The position numbers were made by a program, and so were the translations under genes. A DNA stretch of 5,943 bases. Source: CAIUVD01 sp044338255. GTDB lineage: Bacteria; Planctomycetota; UBA11346. Below are positions 1 to 4,979 of this stretch, piece by piece; the stretch's first letter is position 1; every line of letters begins with the position of its first letter. The stretch is from positions 1-5,943 of the forward strand of contig JBIILZ010000171.1 in NCBI GenBank assembly GCA_044338255.1. The letters run 5' to 3'. Under the pieces are notes generated by a model. The model was not told the DNA's origin. It saw only the letters and a list, made by a program, of their open reading frames with translations, and searched no databases.

Positions 1-102
1 GCCCGCATCCACGCCGGCGACACCGACTACGCCGCCATGACCCCAGCCAATTACACCAAGCTGTGCCCGGTCAGGGTTCCGCCGGGTGGGAATTCAGGTT
101 AG
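1..102 (+). CDS. 3' end of an unrecognised gene (partial)
   Basis: Frame 1 is open from the window edge to a TAG at 100-102 and gives 33 residues beginning ARIHAGDTDYAAM and ending VRVPPGGNSG. Nearly every codon in the first half ends in C or G, as expected of a real gene in GC-rich DNA. Frame 2 stops within about 40 bases. Frame 3 also stays open past this point but gives an arginine/histidine-rich, low-complexity product that looks like a shadow. The tail is too short to assign a family. It ends 8 bp before the stop codon of the convergent gene at 111-1673, and no terminator hairpin is visible in that gap, so transcripts of the two genes probably overlap at their ends. It may be the backbone gene bordering the accessory insert; that is inference. 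Confidence 0.6.
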   Translation, partial: ARIHAGDTDYAAMTPANYTKLCPVRVPPGGNSG

Positions 103-110
103 AAATGGCG

Positions 111-1673
111 TTATCGGAGGGTTACGTCGTACAGCGCGTTACGAGCACGAGTGAAGCCAAGGTCGTTGCAGTTACGAACGTAATGAAACGTCGTCTCTGA
201 CGGCAGCTTGAGTTCTACTTTCTTTGGAAGACATGCCTTCCACGTCGCCAGTTCTGCGGGATCCATGTCGCCGATGGGCCAGTGGATCGCGCCAACGTGC
301 GGGCCAATGTGGATGCGTTCATGAACAACATCACCGGTTTCGTAGTCGATCGAAGCGATGTTGGTGACGCCGACACCGTAGTCGATGAAGTTATACTCAG
401 CACGCTGACGCGGTACTGGGACGATCTTTACCTTAGGAGGCACCGCCAATTCGTAGCACTCGTCGACGGAGCGGAGTTCGCACAGGTCAGTCGGAAGCAT
501 CTTGCACAGTGCACGGTGAACAGCGTCGTAAATCGCAGTGAAGGCGTTACGCCCCGTCGGGCGACGGAACGGGAGGCCGATGCTGCGAGCGAGGTCGATC
601 GCCATCTTGGAGTTGATGTTGGTTGAGAACGGCTGCTTGAGCTGTGCTGGTTCCAGCGGCAGCACGACGCGCGTACCGTCATACATGATCTGGAGAATCG
701 GGCCACGTGCCGCCATATTGTGCGGAGCATAGCGCACGTACTTGAGGATGTGCAGCATCACAAGCGGCTGAAGCCATTCACCCGGCTCGATCTCGTAGCG
801 TTCCAACATGCTGATAAGCTTCGGAGCATCGACGCGCAGCAGGCCAATCGGGTATCCGTGGATGCGGCGAGCCTTCAGCACAGCTTCAGTGAGCTGCTCA
901 TGCGTGCATGTCTCCCAGAAATCCCAGCCTTCATAGTCGTCTTTGAACGTCATCGCAGCGACGCGAATGACATCGAAGCCAAGCCCACCGAGCAGACAAA
1001 GCTGTTTGCCGAAGCGGAAGTCAGGATCGAGGGTGTCGTCGCCGAGAGGACCGCACCAGTAGCGGCCCATGTTGATCAAGCGATCAACGATCTCGCCGAG
1101 TGTCTGTGCGTCTTCTGTCGGGCTGGCACCGATAGAAGCCATCGCAATGGCGCTGGTAACGCTGCCTGCACCGTACGGACACGCGTCTTTGATGATGTTG
1201 GTGAAGGTGAGCTGCGCCGATTGATTGGTCTCAAGGACCGTGTTCTCAATGCTGCGCAGCCATGAATGCTTTTTGTCTTCAGACTTTGGTGACCACGAGG
1301 GCAGCCATGGATTCACGTCATCCAGGCGCTGCTCAAGCTTCAGGTTGCACTTCTTCGCAAATGTTTCCCAAGTATCTGACGCTTCGATATTGCGAATCGC
1401 CAGAATCGCGGGTACGTCGAACGGTGTCAGCGTTTCGATCTTCGGGAGCGTCGGGCACTGCTGTGAATAGTGTACCCACATCCCGGCGCGTCGAACGAGT
1501 CCAAGCGGGTCTTCTTTGAAGTGTCGCTGAAACTCTTCGATCACGTCTCGCGGAAACATGGGACCGTTGTATTCCTCAACGGTTTTGATGAGCGGTGGTT
1601 CCGTGAACACCGGGTTCGGTGCTCCTTCGGGAGGACCCTTGTCGGGGACGTTGTTTTCGGTATATTTGTCCAT
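111..1673 (-). CDS. Unrecognised 520-residue soluble protein
   Basis: The frame is long, uninterrupted and read from ATG at 1673-1671. An AGGAG-type ribosome binding site (minus strand CAGGAG, around 1685-1690) sits 11 bases upstream, which supports this start. I do not recognise the family. The protein has no signal peptide or membrane segment. It has a proline-rich start (residues 8-27), a tryptophan-rich patch (residues 123-138, NPWLPSW and HSWL), a glycine/alanine stretch around 165-185 (ACPYGAGSVTSAIAMAS), a glycine-rich LLGGLGF at 227-233, and a more beta-like last quarter (residues 411-500). There are eleven cysteines, scattered and not in CxxC pairs, so no zinc finger is evident. I see no Walker, nuclease, kinase or helix-turn-helix motif. 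Third codon positions look less GC-rich than in the flanking partial gene and in the RloB-family gene, which would fit cargo acquired by transfer. It stands alone as a single transcription unit running away from repeat copy A. Confidence 0.85.
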   Translation of the reverse strand: MDKYTENNVPDKGPPEGAPNPVFTEPPLIKTVEEYNGPMFPRDVIEEFQRHFKEDPLGLVRRAGMWVHYSQQCPTLPKIETLTPFDVPAILAIRNIEASDTWETFAKKCNLKLEQRLDDVNPWLPSWSPKSEDKKHSWLRSIENTVLETNQSAQLTFTNIIKDACPYGAGSVTSAIAMASIGASPTEDAQTLGEIVDRLINMGRYWCGPLGDDTLDPDFRFGKQLCLLGGLGFDVIRVAAMTFKDDYEGWDFWETCTHEQLTEAVLKARRIHGYPIGLLRVDAPKLISMLERYEIEPGEWLQPLVMLHILKYVRYAPHNMAARGPILQIMYDGTRVVLPLEPAQLKQPFSTNINSKMAIDLARSIGLPFRRPTGRNAFTAIYDAVHRALCKMLPTDLCELRSVDECYELAVPPKVKIVPVPRQRAEYNFIDYGVGVTNIASIDYETGDVVHERIHIGPHVGAIHWPIGDMDPAELATWKACLPKKVELKLPSETTFHYVRNCNDLGFTRARNALYDVTLR

Positions 1674-1684
1674 GGTAAATCAGA

Positions 1685-1690
1685 CTCCTG
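1685..1690 (-). promoter_or_regulatory. Ribosome binding site of the 520-residue gene
   Basis: The minus strand reads CAGGAG here, 11 bases before the ATG at 1673. It is the only Shine-Dalgarno match near that start and it decides the start choice. Confidence 0.6.
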
Positions 1691-1786
1691 TAGTCCTATC
1701 GTGCAGTTTCAGTGCGCGATGGGCGTTGGTTGTTGATGAGACGCGTGAAATATTTTCGATTTCAGAATTCCGGAGCATTGCTCATC

Positions 1787-1819
1787 CGATGACCGAAGGG
1801 GTTCAACCTTCGGTCATCG
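1787..1819. repeat. Perfect 13-bp inverted repeat
   Basis: Arms CGATGACCGAAGG (1787-1799) and CCTTCGGTCATCG (1807-1819) are exact reverse complements around a 7-base loop GGTTCAA. No run of T follows on either strand, so it is not a standard intrinsic terminator. It lies between the terminator of repeat copy A and the 520-residue gene, about 110 bp upstream of that gene's start, so it could be an operator, a 5' leader hairpin, or an element border. A smaller palindrome, GAGCA-T-TGCTC, sits next to it at 1773-1783. Confidence 0.7.
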
Positions 1820-1849
1820 TGCTGTGCTCGTTGAATTGCCGCTCGACGT

Positions 1850-1889
1850 AAAATAAAAGCCGCCCGCACCCTGCGCAGGCGCGGGCGGC
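1850..1889 (-). terminator. Rho-independent terminator, copy A
   Basis: On the minus strand a GC-rich hairpin (arms 1859-1870 and 1878-1889, 12 bp with one A/C mismatch, loop 7 bases) is followed by TTTTATTTT. It ends transcription coming leftward through the helix-turn-helix frame. In the + direction no T-run follows. The equivalent in copy B has a perfect stem. Confidence 0.85.
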
Positions 1890-2078
1890 GGGATTCCTTT
1901 TGCTGATCATGATCACGCTTGGCGTGCTCCCGAAGGCGAGCCTCGCCGACCTTGCCGGTCTTGATGCGTCGTGCCTGTCGGTCGGTGATGCCCAGTCGCT
2001 TAGCCAAATCGGTTGACGACAACTCGCGGATGGAGTTCAGCCAAGCCTGTTCATCGACCCGTGGGCCAGGGTCAAGTT

Positions 2079-2098
2079 GCAGGGTCTTGCGACCCTGC
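2079..2098 (-). other. Hairpin with GCAA tetraloop, copy A
   Basis: Stem GCAGGGTC (2079-2086) pairs with GACCCTGC (2091-2098). On the minus strand the loop is GCAA, a GNRA tetraloop that stabilises RNA hairpins. A second CAGGGTC at 2067-2073 reads as GACCCTG in minus-strand RNA and can compete for the same partner strand, giving an alternative longer-loop pairing. The structure lies in the 116-bp nearly invariant part of the repeat and is identical in copy B (4442-4461). It may act in the RNA leader or inside the coding region of the helix-turn-helix gene. Confidence 0.55.
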
Positions 2099-2165
2099 CC
2101 ATCTCGCGATAAGTCTGTGTTGACGCTGAAGTTGAGGCTTTTTGCGTCGATTCTCGATTCCTCCA

Positions 2166-2269
2166 GAATGGGTCCGTATTACCCCATGTCCGATTTTATG
2201 GATTTTTCTCATCTTACGCCTTGATAAGAGAATTTTTCTCCCAAGTATGCCTGGGACGAGGTAAAACAT
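2166..2269 (+). promoter_or_regulatory. Upstream region of the ATPase gene
   Basis: This AT-rich 104-bp gap must hold the promoter of the cassette, because the upstream neighbour runs the opposite way. ATTTTTCTC occurs twice, at 2202-2210 and 2232-2240, exactly 30 bp apart, and the second is part of the palindrome GAGAA-TTT-TTCTC (2228-2240). TTGATA at 2221-2226 could be a -35 element, but I see no good -10 at the right distance, so the promoter call is tentative. GAGG at 2258-2261 lies 8 bases before the ATG and is a convincing ribosome binding site. GTCCGA at 2188-2193 matches half-sites seen at 4698-4722. Confidence 0.4.
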
Positions 2270-3550
2270 ATGCTGGTCCAGTTCTCAGTGAAGAACTTCC
2301 GCAGTATCCGGGAAACATCTGTCCTCTCCATGGTCCCTGCGGCCAAGGACCACTCGCTTCCGGCCAACCTGATTGGCACCGAAAACGTGCGCCTGCTTGC
2401 CAGCGCCGTGCTCTACGGCCCAAACGCATCGGGCAAAAGCAACCTGCTGAAGGCTCTCGCATTCCTGCGCTGGCTGGTCGAAAGCTCTGCAACCCTCATC
2501 CAACCCGGCGCACCAATCGGCGTTATGCCATTTCGCCTGGATGCCGAGAGCCGCTCAAAGCCCTCTCGTTTTGAGATCGCCTTCATCGAAGAAGGCGTCC
2601 GCTACATCTACACCGTCGAAGTATCCACTGAACGAATCCATCGTGAGGAAATCGTCGCCTACCCGAAGGGGCAGCCGCAACGCTGGTTCACCCGCACATG
2701 GAATGGTACGACCTACGACTGGCACTCGACCAGCAACTTCAAGTCAGCGAAAGACCTGCAAGAGCGGACGCGGGATAATGCCTTGTTCGTCTCGGTCGGG
2801 GCTCAGTTCAATCATCCGCAGCTCTCCATCGTTTACGGCTGGTTCATCCGTCGACTCGGCTACTGGGATCTCGCTGCACAGCGACCTGGCAGCTTGGAAG
2901 GCATGCAGGCAGTGACTGCCCAGATGGCGAAGAACGATCCAGAAGCCAAAGCATTCATCGCCAGGATGCTCATTGAAGCCGATCTTGGCATCCAGGACAT
3001 TCGTGTCGTCACGCTGTCGAGCGATCACCTCAAGTTGCCCGAAGCCATGCCAGCGGACATCCGCGAACAACTCCAGAAGGAGTTGCTGGCAGGGCGCATC
3101 ACCTCGACGCAGACCATCCACCGACGCCATGACGGCAGCGGCGAGGAGGCTTTCGATCTGCTGACGGACGAGTCGGCTGGGACCATCCGACTGTACACCC
3201 TGCTCGGACCACTTCGCCGTATGCTGGAAACCGGGGCCTGCATCGCGATCGACGAGATCGACGCGAGCATGCACCCGTTGCTGGTGCGGGCGATCCTCGG
3301 GATGCTCCACGACCCAGAGATCAACCGCCACGGTGCCCAGGCGATCATGACGAGCCATGATGTATCGCAGCTCGATCAGGATTTCCTGCGCCGTGACCAG
3401 ATCTGGCTGACTGAGAAGGACGCCAACGGTGCAACTCAACTCACTCCGTTGACTGAGTACCGGCCTAAGCAGAAGGATTCCCTTCTACGCGGATACCTTG
3501 CTGGTCGCTATGGTGGCATTCCGGTTCTCCCAGCGCACCTGGGACGCTGA
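2270..3550 (+). CDS. AAA15/AAA_21-type ATPase, partner of the RloB-family gene
   Basis: A 426-residue ATP-binding protein of the ABC/SMC-like AAA15 group found in OLD, PARIS, AbiL and RloA-type systems. The N-terminus MLVQFSVKNFRSI is the usual first strand of this family (F.V.NFRS). Visible motifs are Walker A GPNASGKS at residues 50-57, a signature-like ESAGTIR at 301-307, Walker B ACIAIDEID at 323-331 with the D328-E329 pair followed by SMHP, and the H-loop TSHD at 361-364. The C-terminal RGYLAGRYGGIP (407-418) is also typical. All catalytic elements are present and the length is normal, so it should bind and hydrolyse ATP. In related systems the ATPase senses phage components and holds or releases a TOPRIM-like effector. 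Start: ATG with GAGG 8 bases upstream. The stop codon is one base before the start of the RloB-family gene, so the two are co-transcribed and probably translationally coupled. The defence role is inferred from family and neighbour. Confidence 0.92.
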   Translation: MLVQFSVKNFRSIRETSVLSMVPAAKDHSLPANLIGTENVRLLASAVLYGPNASGKSNLLKALAFLRWLVESSATLIQPGAPIGVMPFRLDAESRSKPSRFEIAFIEEGVRYIYTVEVSTERIHREEIVAYPKGQPQRWFTRTWNGTTYDWHSTSNFKSAKDLQERTRDNALFVSVGAQFNHPQLSIVYGWFIRRLGYWDLAAQRPGSLEGMQAVTAQMAKNDPEAKAFIARMLIEADLGIQDIRVVTLSSDHLKLPEAMPADIREQLQKELLAGRITSTQTIHRRHDGSGEEAFDLLTDESAGTIRLYTLLGPLRRMLETGACIAIDEIDASMHPLLVRAILGMLHDPEINRHGAQAIMTSHDVSQLDQDFLRRDQIWLTEKDANGATQLTPLTEYRPKQKDSLLRGYLAGRYGGIPVLPAHLGR

Positions 3551-3551
3551 G

Positions 3552-4214
3552 ATGGCACGCGAAGTACGCTTTGAAAAGCGGACACGCCGCAGTGACCGAA
3601 GCCGTCCACTGCGGCGACGTCTGCTGGTCGTCACCCAAGGTGAAGTGACCGAACCGGTGTACTTCGAGGCACTCAAGCGCCTTCACCGCGAGGTCGTCGT
3701 CGTCGTCGAAACCTGCCCCAAGAGCCCGCCGCAGATGCTCGATGCGGCACGCGCCATTCAGATCAAAGCTGCGCGCAGCCGCGAGGAGCGCTACGATACA
3801 GTCTGGGTCGTCTTTGACGCGGAGGAGCGGCCTGACCTCGCCATGTTGCGGCAGCTGCGGCATCAAGCAGATCAGCACGGCATCCGCCTCGCCTGGTCCA
3901 ACCCATGCTTCGAGGTCTGGCTCACGCTGCACCTCGCCTTCTCACAAGCGCAACTACTGAACGCGGCCGAATCGATACGCCAACTGACGACGCATCTACC
4001 GAGCTACGCCAAAGACCGACGTGGCGCAGAACGGAACATGGCGATCCTGTTACCGCTGGTCGGCACGGCATTGGTAAATGCTCAACGCCTGCGCGAAGGC
4101 CACGTGGCTCGGGACGCTGGCGAGTTTCCCAACCCTGCGACGGACATTGACCAACTGGTCCGCGATATGATCCAAGAAAACGGATCAGGCGGCCTGATCC
4201 GCCGCTCGACGTAA
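3552..4214 (+). CDS. rloB: RloB-family protein (TOPRIM-like effector)
   Basis: A 220-residue protein matching the RloB family as I know it. It has an arginine-rich N-terminus (residues 10-23), strand and motif RRLLVVTQGEVTEPVYFEAL (residues 22-41), a hydrophobic strand ending in the acidic cluster VWVVFDAEE (84-92), and the family hallmark SNPCFEVWLTLHL (116-128). The fold is related to TOPRIM nucleases, and the family pairs with AAA15 ATPases in RloA/RloB, and from memory AbiLi/AbiLii, loci. Two active-site oddities stand out: the family usually has EG at the first motif where this protein has Q29-G30, and the second motif is D-A-E-E rather than D-x-D. I chose ATG 3552 because GGGA lies 7 bases upstream and the conserved part begins soon after. 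An in-frame ATG at 3498 would overlap the ATPase by 53 bases and add 18 atypical residues. The last three codons and the stop lie inside repeat copy B. Confidence 0.85.
   Translation: MAREVRFEKRTRRSDRSRPLRRRLLVVTQGEVTEPVYFEALKRLHREVVVVVETCPKSPPQMLDAARAIQIKAARSREERYDTVWVVFDAEERPDLAMLRQLRHQADQHGIRLAWSNPCFEVWLTLHLAFSQAQLLNAAESIRQLTTHLPSYAKDRRGAERNMAILLPLVGTALVNAQRLREGHVARDAGEFPNPATDIDQLVRDMIQENGSGGLIRRST
4181..4201. repeat. Perfect 9-bp hairpin at the end of the RloB-family gene
   Basis: CGGATCAGG (4181-4189) and CCTGATCCG (4193-4201) are exact reverse complements around CGG. It lies in the last codons of the RloB-family gene (residues 211-217) and touches the left edge of repeat copy B. Copy A is also preceded by a strong but unrelated hairpin (1787-1819). 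No T-run follows immediately, so it may help end the cassette transcript or mark a junction. Confidence 0.6.
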
Positions 4215-4568
4215 AAGAAAAGCCGCCCGCGCCCTTCTCAGGCGCGGGCGGCGACCTTCCTTCCGCTGATCACGATCACGCTTGGCGTGCTCCCGGAGGC
4301 GCGCCTCTCCGACCTTGCCGGTCTTGATTCGCCGCGCCTGACGATCGGTGATGCCCAAGCGCTTGGCTAAATCGCTCGACGACATCTCGCTTATGGATTT
4401 CAGCCAGGCTCCTTCATCGACCTGTGGGCCAGGGTCAAGTTGCAGGGTCTTGCGACCCTGCTCATCTCGCGATAAGCCTGTGTTGACGCTGAAGTTCAGG
4501 CTTTTTGCGTCGATTCTCGATTCCTCCACCACTACGGGTTTTACAACCCATGATCGACCCATCGGCAT
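4185..4568 (-). CDS. Small helix-turn-helix DNA-binding protein, copy B
   Basis: A 127-residue frame with a DNA-binding helix-turn-helix near residues 65-84 (DLAKRLGITDRQARRIKTGK), preceded by a helix-like AWLKSISEMSS and followed by VGEARLREHAKRD and an arginine-rich tail. The helix-turn-helix core differs from copy A by 12 synonymous and no amino-acid-changing substitutions, good evidence that it encodes protein. The start is uncertain. ATG 4568 has no spaced Shine-Dalgarno sequence. ATG 4562 has GGGA 6 bases upstream and is the better choice. ATG 4385 would give only the helix-turn-helix domain and tail. Residues before about 14 come from sequence not shared with copy A. The gene is convergent with, and overlaps by 30 bp, the RloB-family gene. 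The frame runs through its own terminator, so the annotated C-terminus may never be made. A role as regulator of the nearby half-site cluster is a guess. I do not recognise a specific family. Confidence 0.6.
   Translation of the reverse strand: MPMGRSWVVKPVVVEESRIDAKSLNFSVNTGLSRDEQGRKTLQLDPGPQVDEGAWLKSISEMSSSDLAKRLGITDRQARRIKTGKVGEARLREHAKRDRDQRKEGRRPRLRRARAAFLLRRAADQAA
4213..4252 (-). terminator. Rho-independent terminator, copy B
   Basis: On the minus strand a perfect 12-bp GC hairpin (arms 4222-4233 and 4241-4252, loop 7 bases) is followed by TTTTCTTTT. It sits 7 bases past the stop codon of the RloB-family gene, so the stem may also slow + strand transcription, although only a pyrimidine-rich stretch without a proper T-run follows on that side. 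It overlaps the reading frame of the convergent helix-turn-helix gene. Confidence 0.88.
4442..4461 (-). other. Hairpin with GCAA tetraloop, copy B
   Basis: Identical to the hairpin at 2079-2098: 8-bp perfect stem with minus-strand GCAA loop. A competing CAGGGTC word is at 4430-4436. In this copy a further 7-bp stem, minus-strand AAGCCTG with CAGGCTT, can form just upstream; two of the four mismatches with copy A fall in that stem and weaken it there. Confidence 0.55.
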
Positions 4569-4623
4569 TCCCGGTGGTTCGCGTCATTTTAGGCGGTATT
4601 CCGCGTATGTTTGGAAAACTTGA

Positions 4624-4724
4624 TCCGACCGATTCGGACCTAGAGACTCTGATTTCTCCGCAAAATCGGTCTCTGATCGCTGATAGTCTCTGATTATTCG
4701 GACCTGGTCCGATTTAGTCCGAAT
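4624..4724. repeat. Cluster of TCGGAC/GTCCGA half-sites
   Basis: TCCGAC at 4624-4629, TCGGAC at 4634-4639 and 4698-4703, and GTCCGA at 4707-4712 and 4717-4722. The last three are 9-10 bp apart, about one helical turn. ATTCGGAC (4696-4703) and GTCCGAAT (4717-4724) form a perfect 8-bp inverted repeat, and CGGACC-T-GGTCCG (4699-4711) is a nested palindrome. This is the look of a binding array for a dimeric or cooperative DNA-binding protein. Confidence 0.55.
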
Positions 4725-4871
4725 CCATAAGTGAATACTAATAAATCAATTACGTTTTCGGTTAAAAGGTTCGTCAGGCAGACATATCGATATGCGGGCT
4801 GGAATGGATACGAGATTTAGGCAATTCACGGAGATCCATTGCGAAATCCTCATTTGATCCGAGCCGCATCT

Positions 4872-4918
4872 GCCCGATCAGTCCAATCCCAAGATCGCAG
4901 ACGGGTACCTGATCGGGC
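4872..4918. repeat. 10-bp inverted repeat
   Basis: GCCCGATCAG (4872-4881) and CTGATCGGGC (4909-4918) are exact reverse complements separated by 27 bases. It lies about 60-110 bp upstream of the exported-protein gene. A weaker pair, CCTCGT (4921-4926) and ACGAGG (4953-4958), follows directly. They could form leader RNA structure for the gene at 4980. Confidence 0.5.
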
Positions 4919-4979
4919 CACCTCGTTGGCCGGTGATGATCAGGTTGTCGGCACGAGGCCGAAACGCAGAATAGAATAG

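Larger units (their letters stand above)
1762..2022 (-). pseudogene. Helix-turn-helix protein frame, copy A (probably truncated)
   Basis: The frame is open on the minus strand from just after TAA (2181-2179) down to TGA at 1764-1762. It contains no ATG or GTG in its first 50 codons; the earliest plausible start is TTG at 2022, with no Shine-Dalgarno sequence before it. The product has the helix-turn-helix segment DLAKRLGITDRQARRIKTGK followed by VGEARLREHAKRD and an arginine-rich tail. The 33-codon core is identical in protein sequence to copy B despite 12 synonymous nucleotide differences, so it descends from a gene kept under protein selection. The homologous frame continues upstream of the TTG (DPGPRVDEQAWLNSI and so on), which suggests the original protein was longer and that this copy lost its start. 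The last 25 or so codons run through the terminator hairpin into unique sequence, so the C-terminus is probably not native. It could still be translated from TTG as a short DNA-binding protein. Confidence 0.5.
1838..2165. repeat. Direct repeat copy A (328 bp)
   Basis: Aligns without gaps to 4201-4528 at a constant offset of 2363. I count 36 mismatches by eye, about 89% identity. It contains, reading on the minus strand, a 116-bp segment with a GCAA-loop hairpin and only 4 mismatches, then the helix-turn-helix frame, then an intrinsic terminator. The left edge is GCCGCTCGACGTAAAA and the right edge is TTCCTCCA. Beyond 2165 similarity to copy B drops, although both copies retain an ACCCCATG / ACCCATG word about 15-20 bp further out, so the right border may be ragged. 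Together with copy B it brackets the ATPase/RloB cassette in direct orientation. Confidence 0.9.
4201..4528. repeat. Direct repeat copy B (328 bp)
   Basis: Gap-free counterpart of 1838-2165. Its first 14 bases supply the final three codons and the TAA of the RloB-family gene (4212-4214). The rest runs on the minus strand as in copy A: conserved 116-bp segment, helix-turn-helix frame, terminator. The terminator stem is perfect here, and the helix-turn-helix frame has an ATG, so this copy looks more intact than copy A. Confidence 0.9.
4569..4979. promoter_or_regulatory. Gene-free regulatory-looking region
   Basis: I see no convincing gene in these 411 bp. They hold five TCGGAC/GTCCGA-type half-sites (near 4624, 4634, 4698, 4707 and 4717), three CTCTGAT words (4647, 4671, 4688), an AT-rich patch (about 4728-4768), and two inverted repeats further right. 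Leftward transcription of the helix-turn-helix gene and rightward transcription of the exported-protein gene must both start here. No promoter is clear enough to place. A replication origin with iterons is a less likely alternative because the repeats are short and irregular. Confidence 0.45.

Noticed and set aside
720..1265. 181-codon + strand frame inside the 520-residue gene
   Set aside because: It is an antisense shadow within a longer gene that has a good ribosome binding site.
1800..1806. GTTGAAC/GTTCAAC in the hairpin loop resembles the integron attC core (GTTRRRY / RYYYAAC)
   Set aside because: In attC sites the two cores lie at opposite ends of the site; here one short word in the loop matches both by symmetry, and no integrase is present.
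1838..2165. Repeat as an insertion sequence, MITE or CRISPR leader
   Set aside because: There are no terminal inverted repeats, no target duplications and no spacer array; the unit carries a protein frame under synonymous-site divergence and a terminator.
2744..3439. Long minus-strand frame opposite the ATPase gene
   Set aside because: It is an antisense shadow: the + strand frame encodes all ATPase motifs, and the minus product has no recognisable features or ribosome binding site.
4624..4770. Possible iteron-type replication origin
   Set aside because: The repeats are short, mixed in orientation and unevenly spaced, and no replication initiator gene is in the window.
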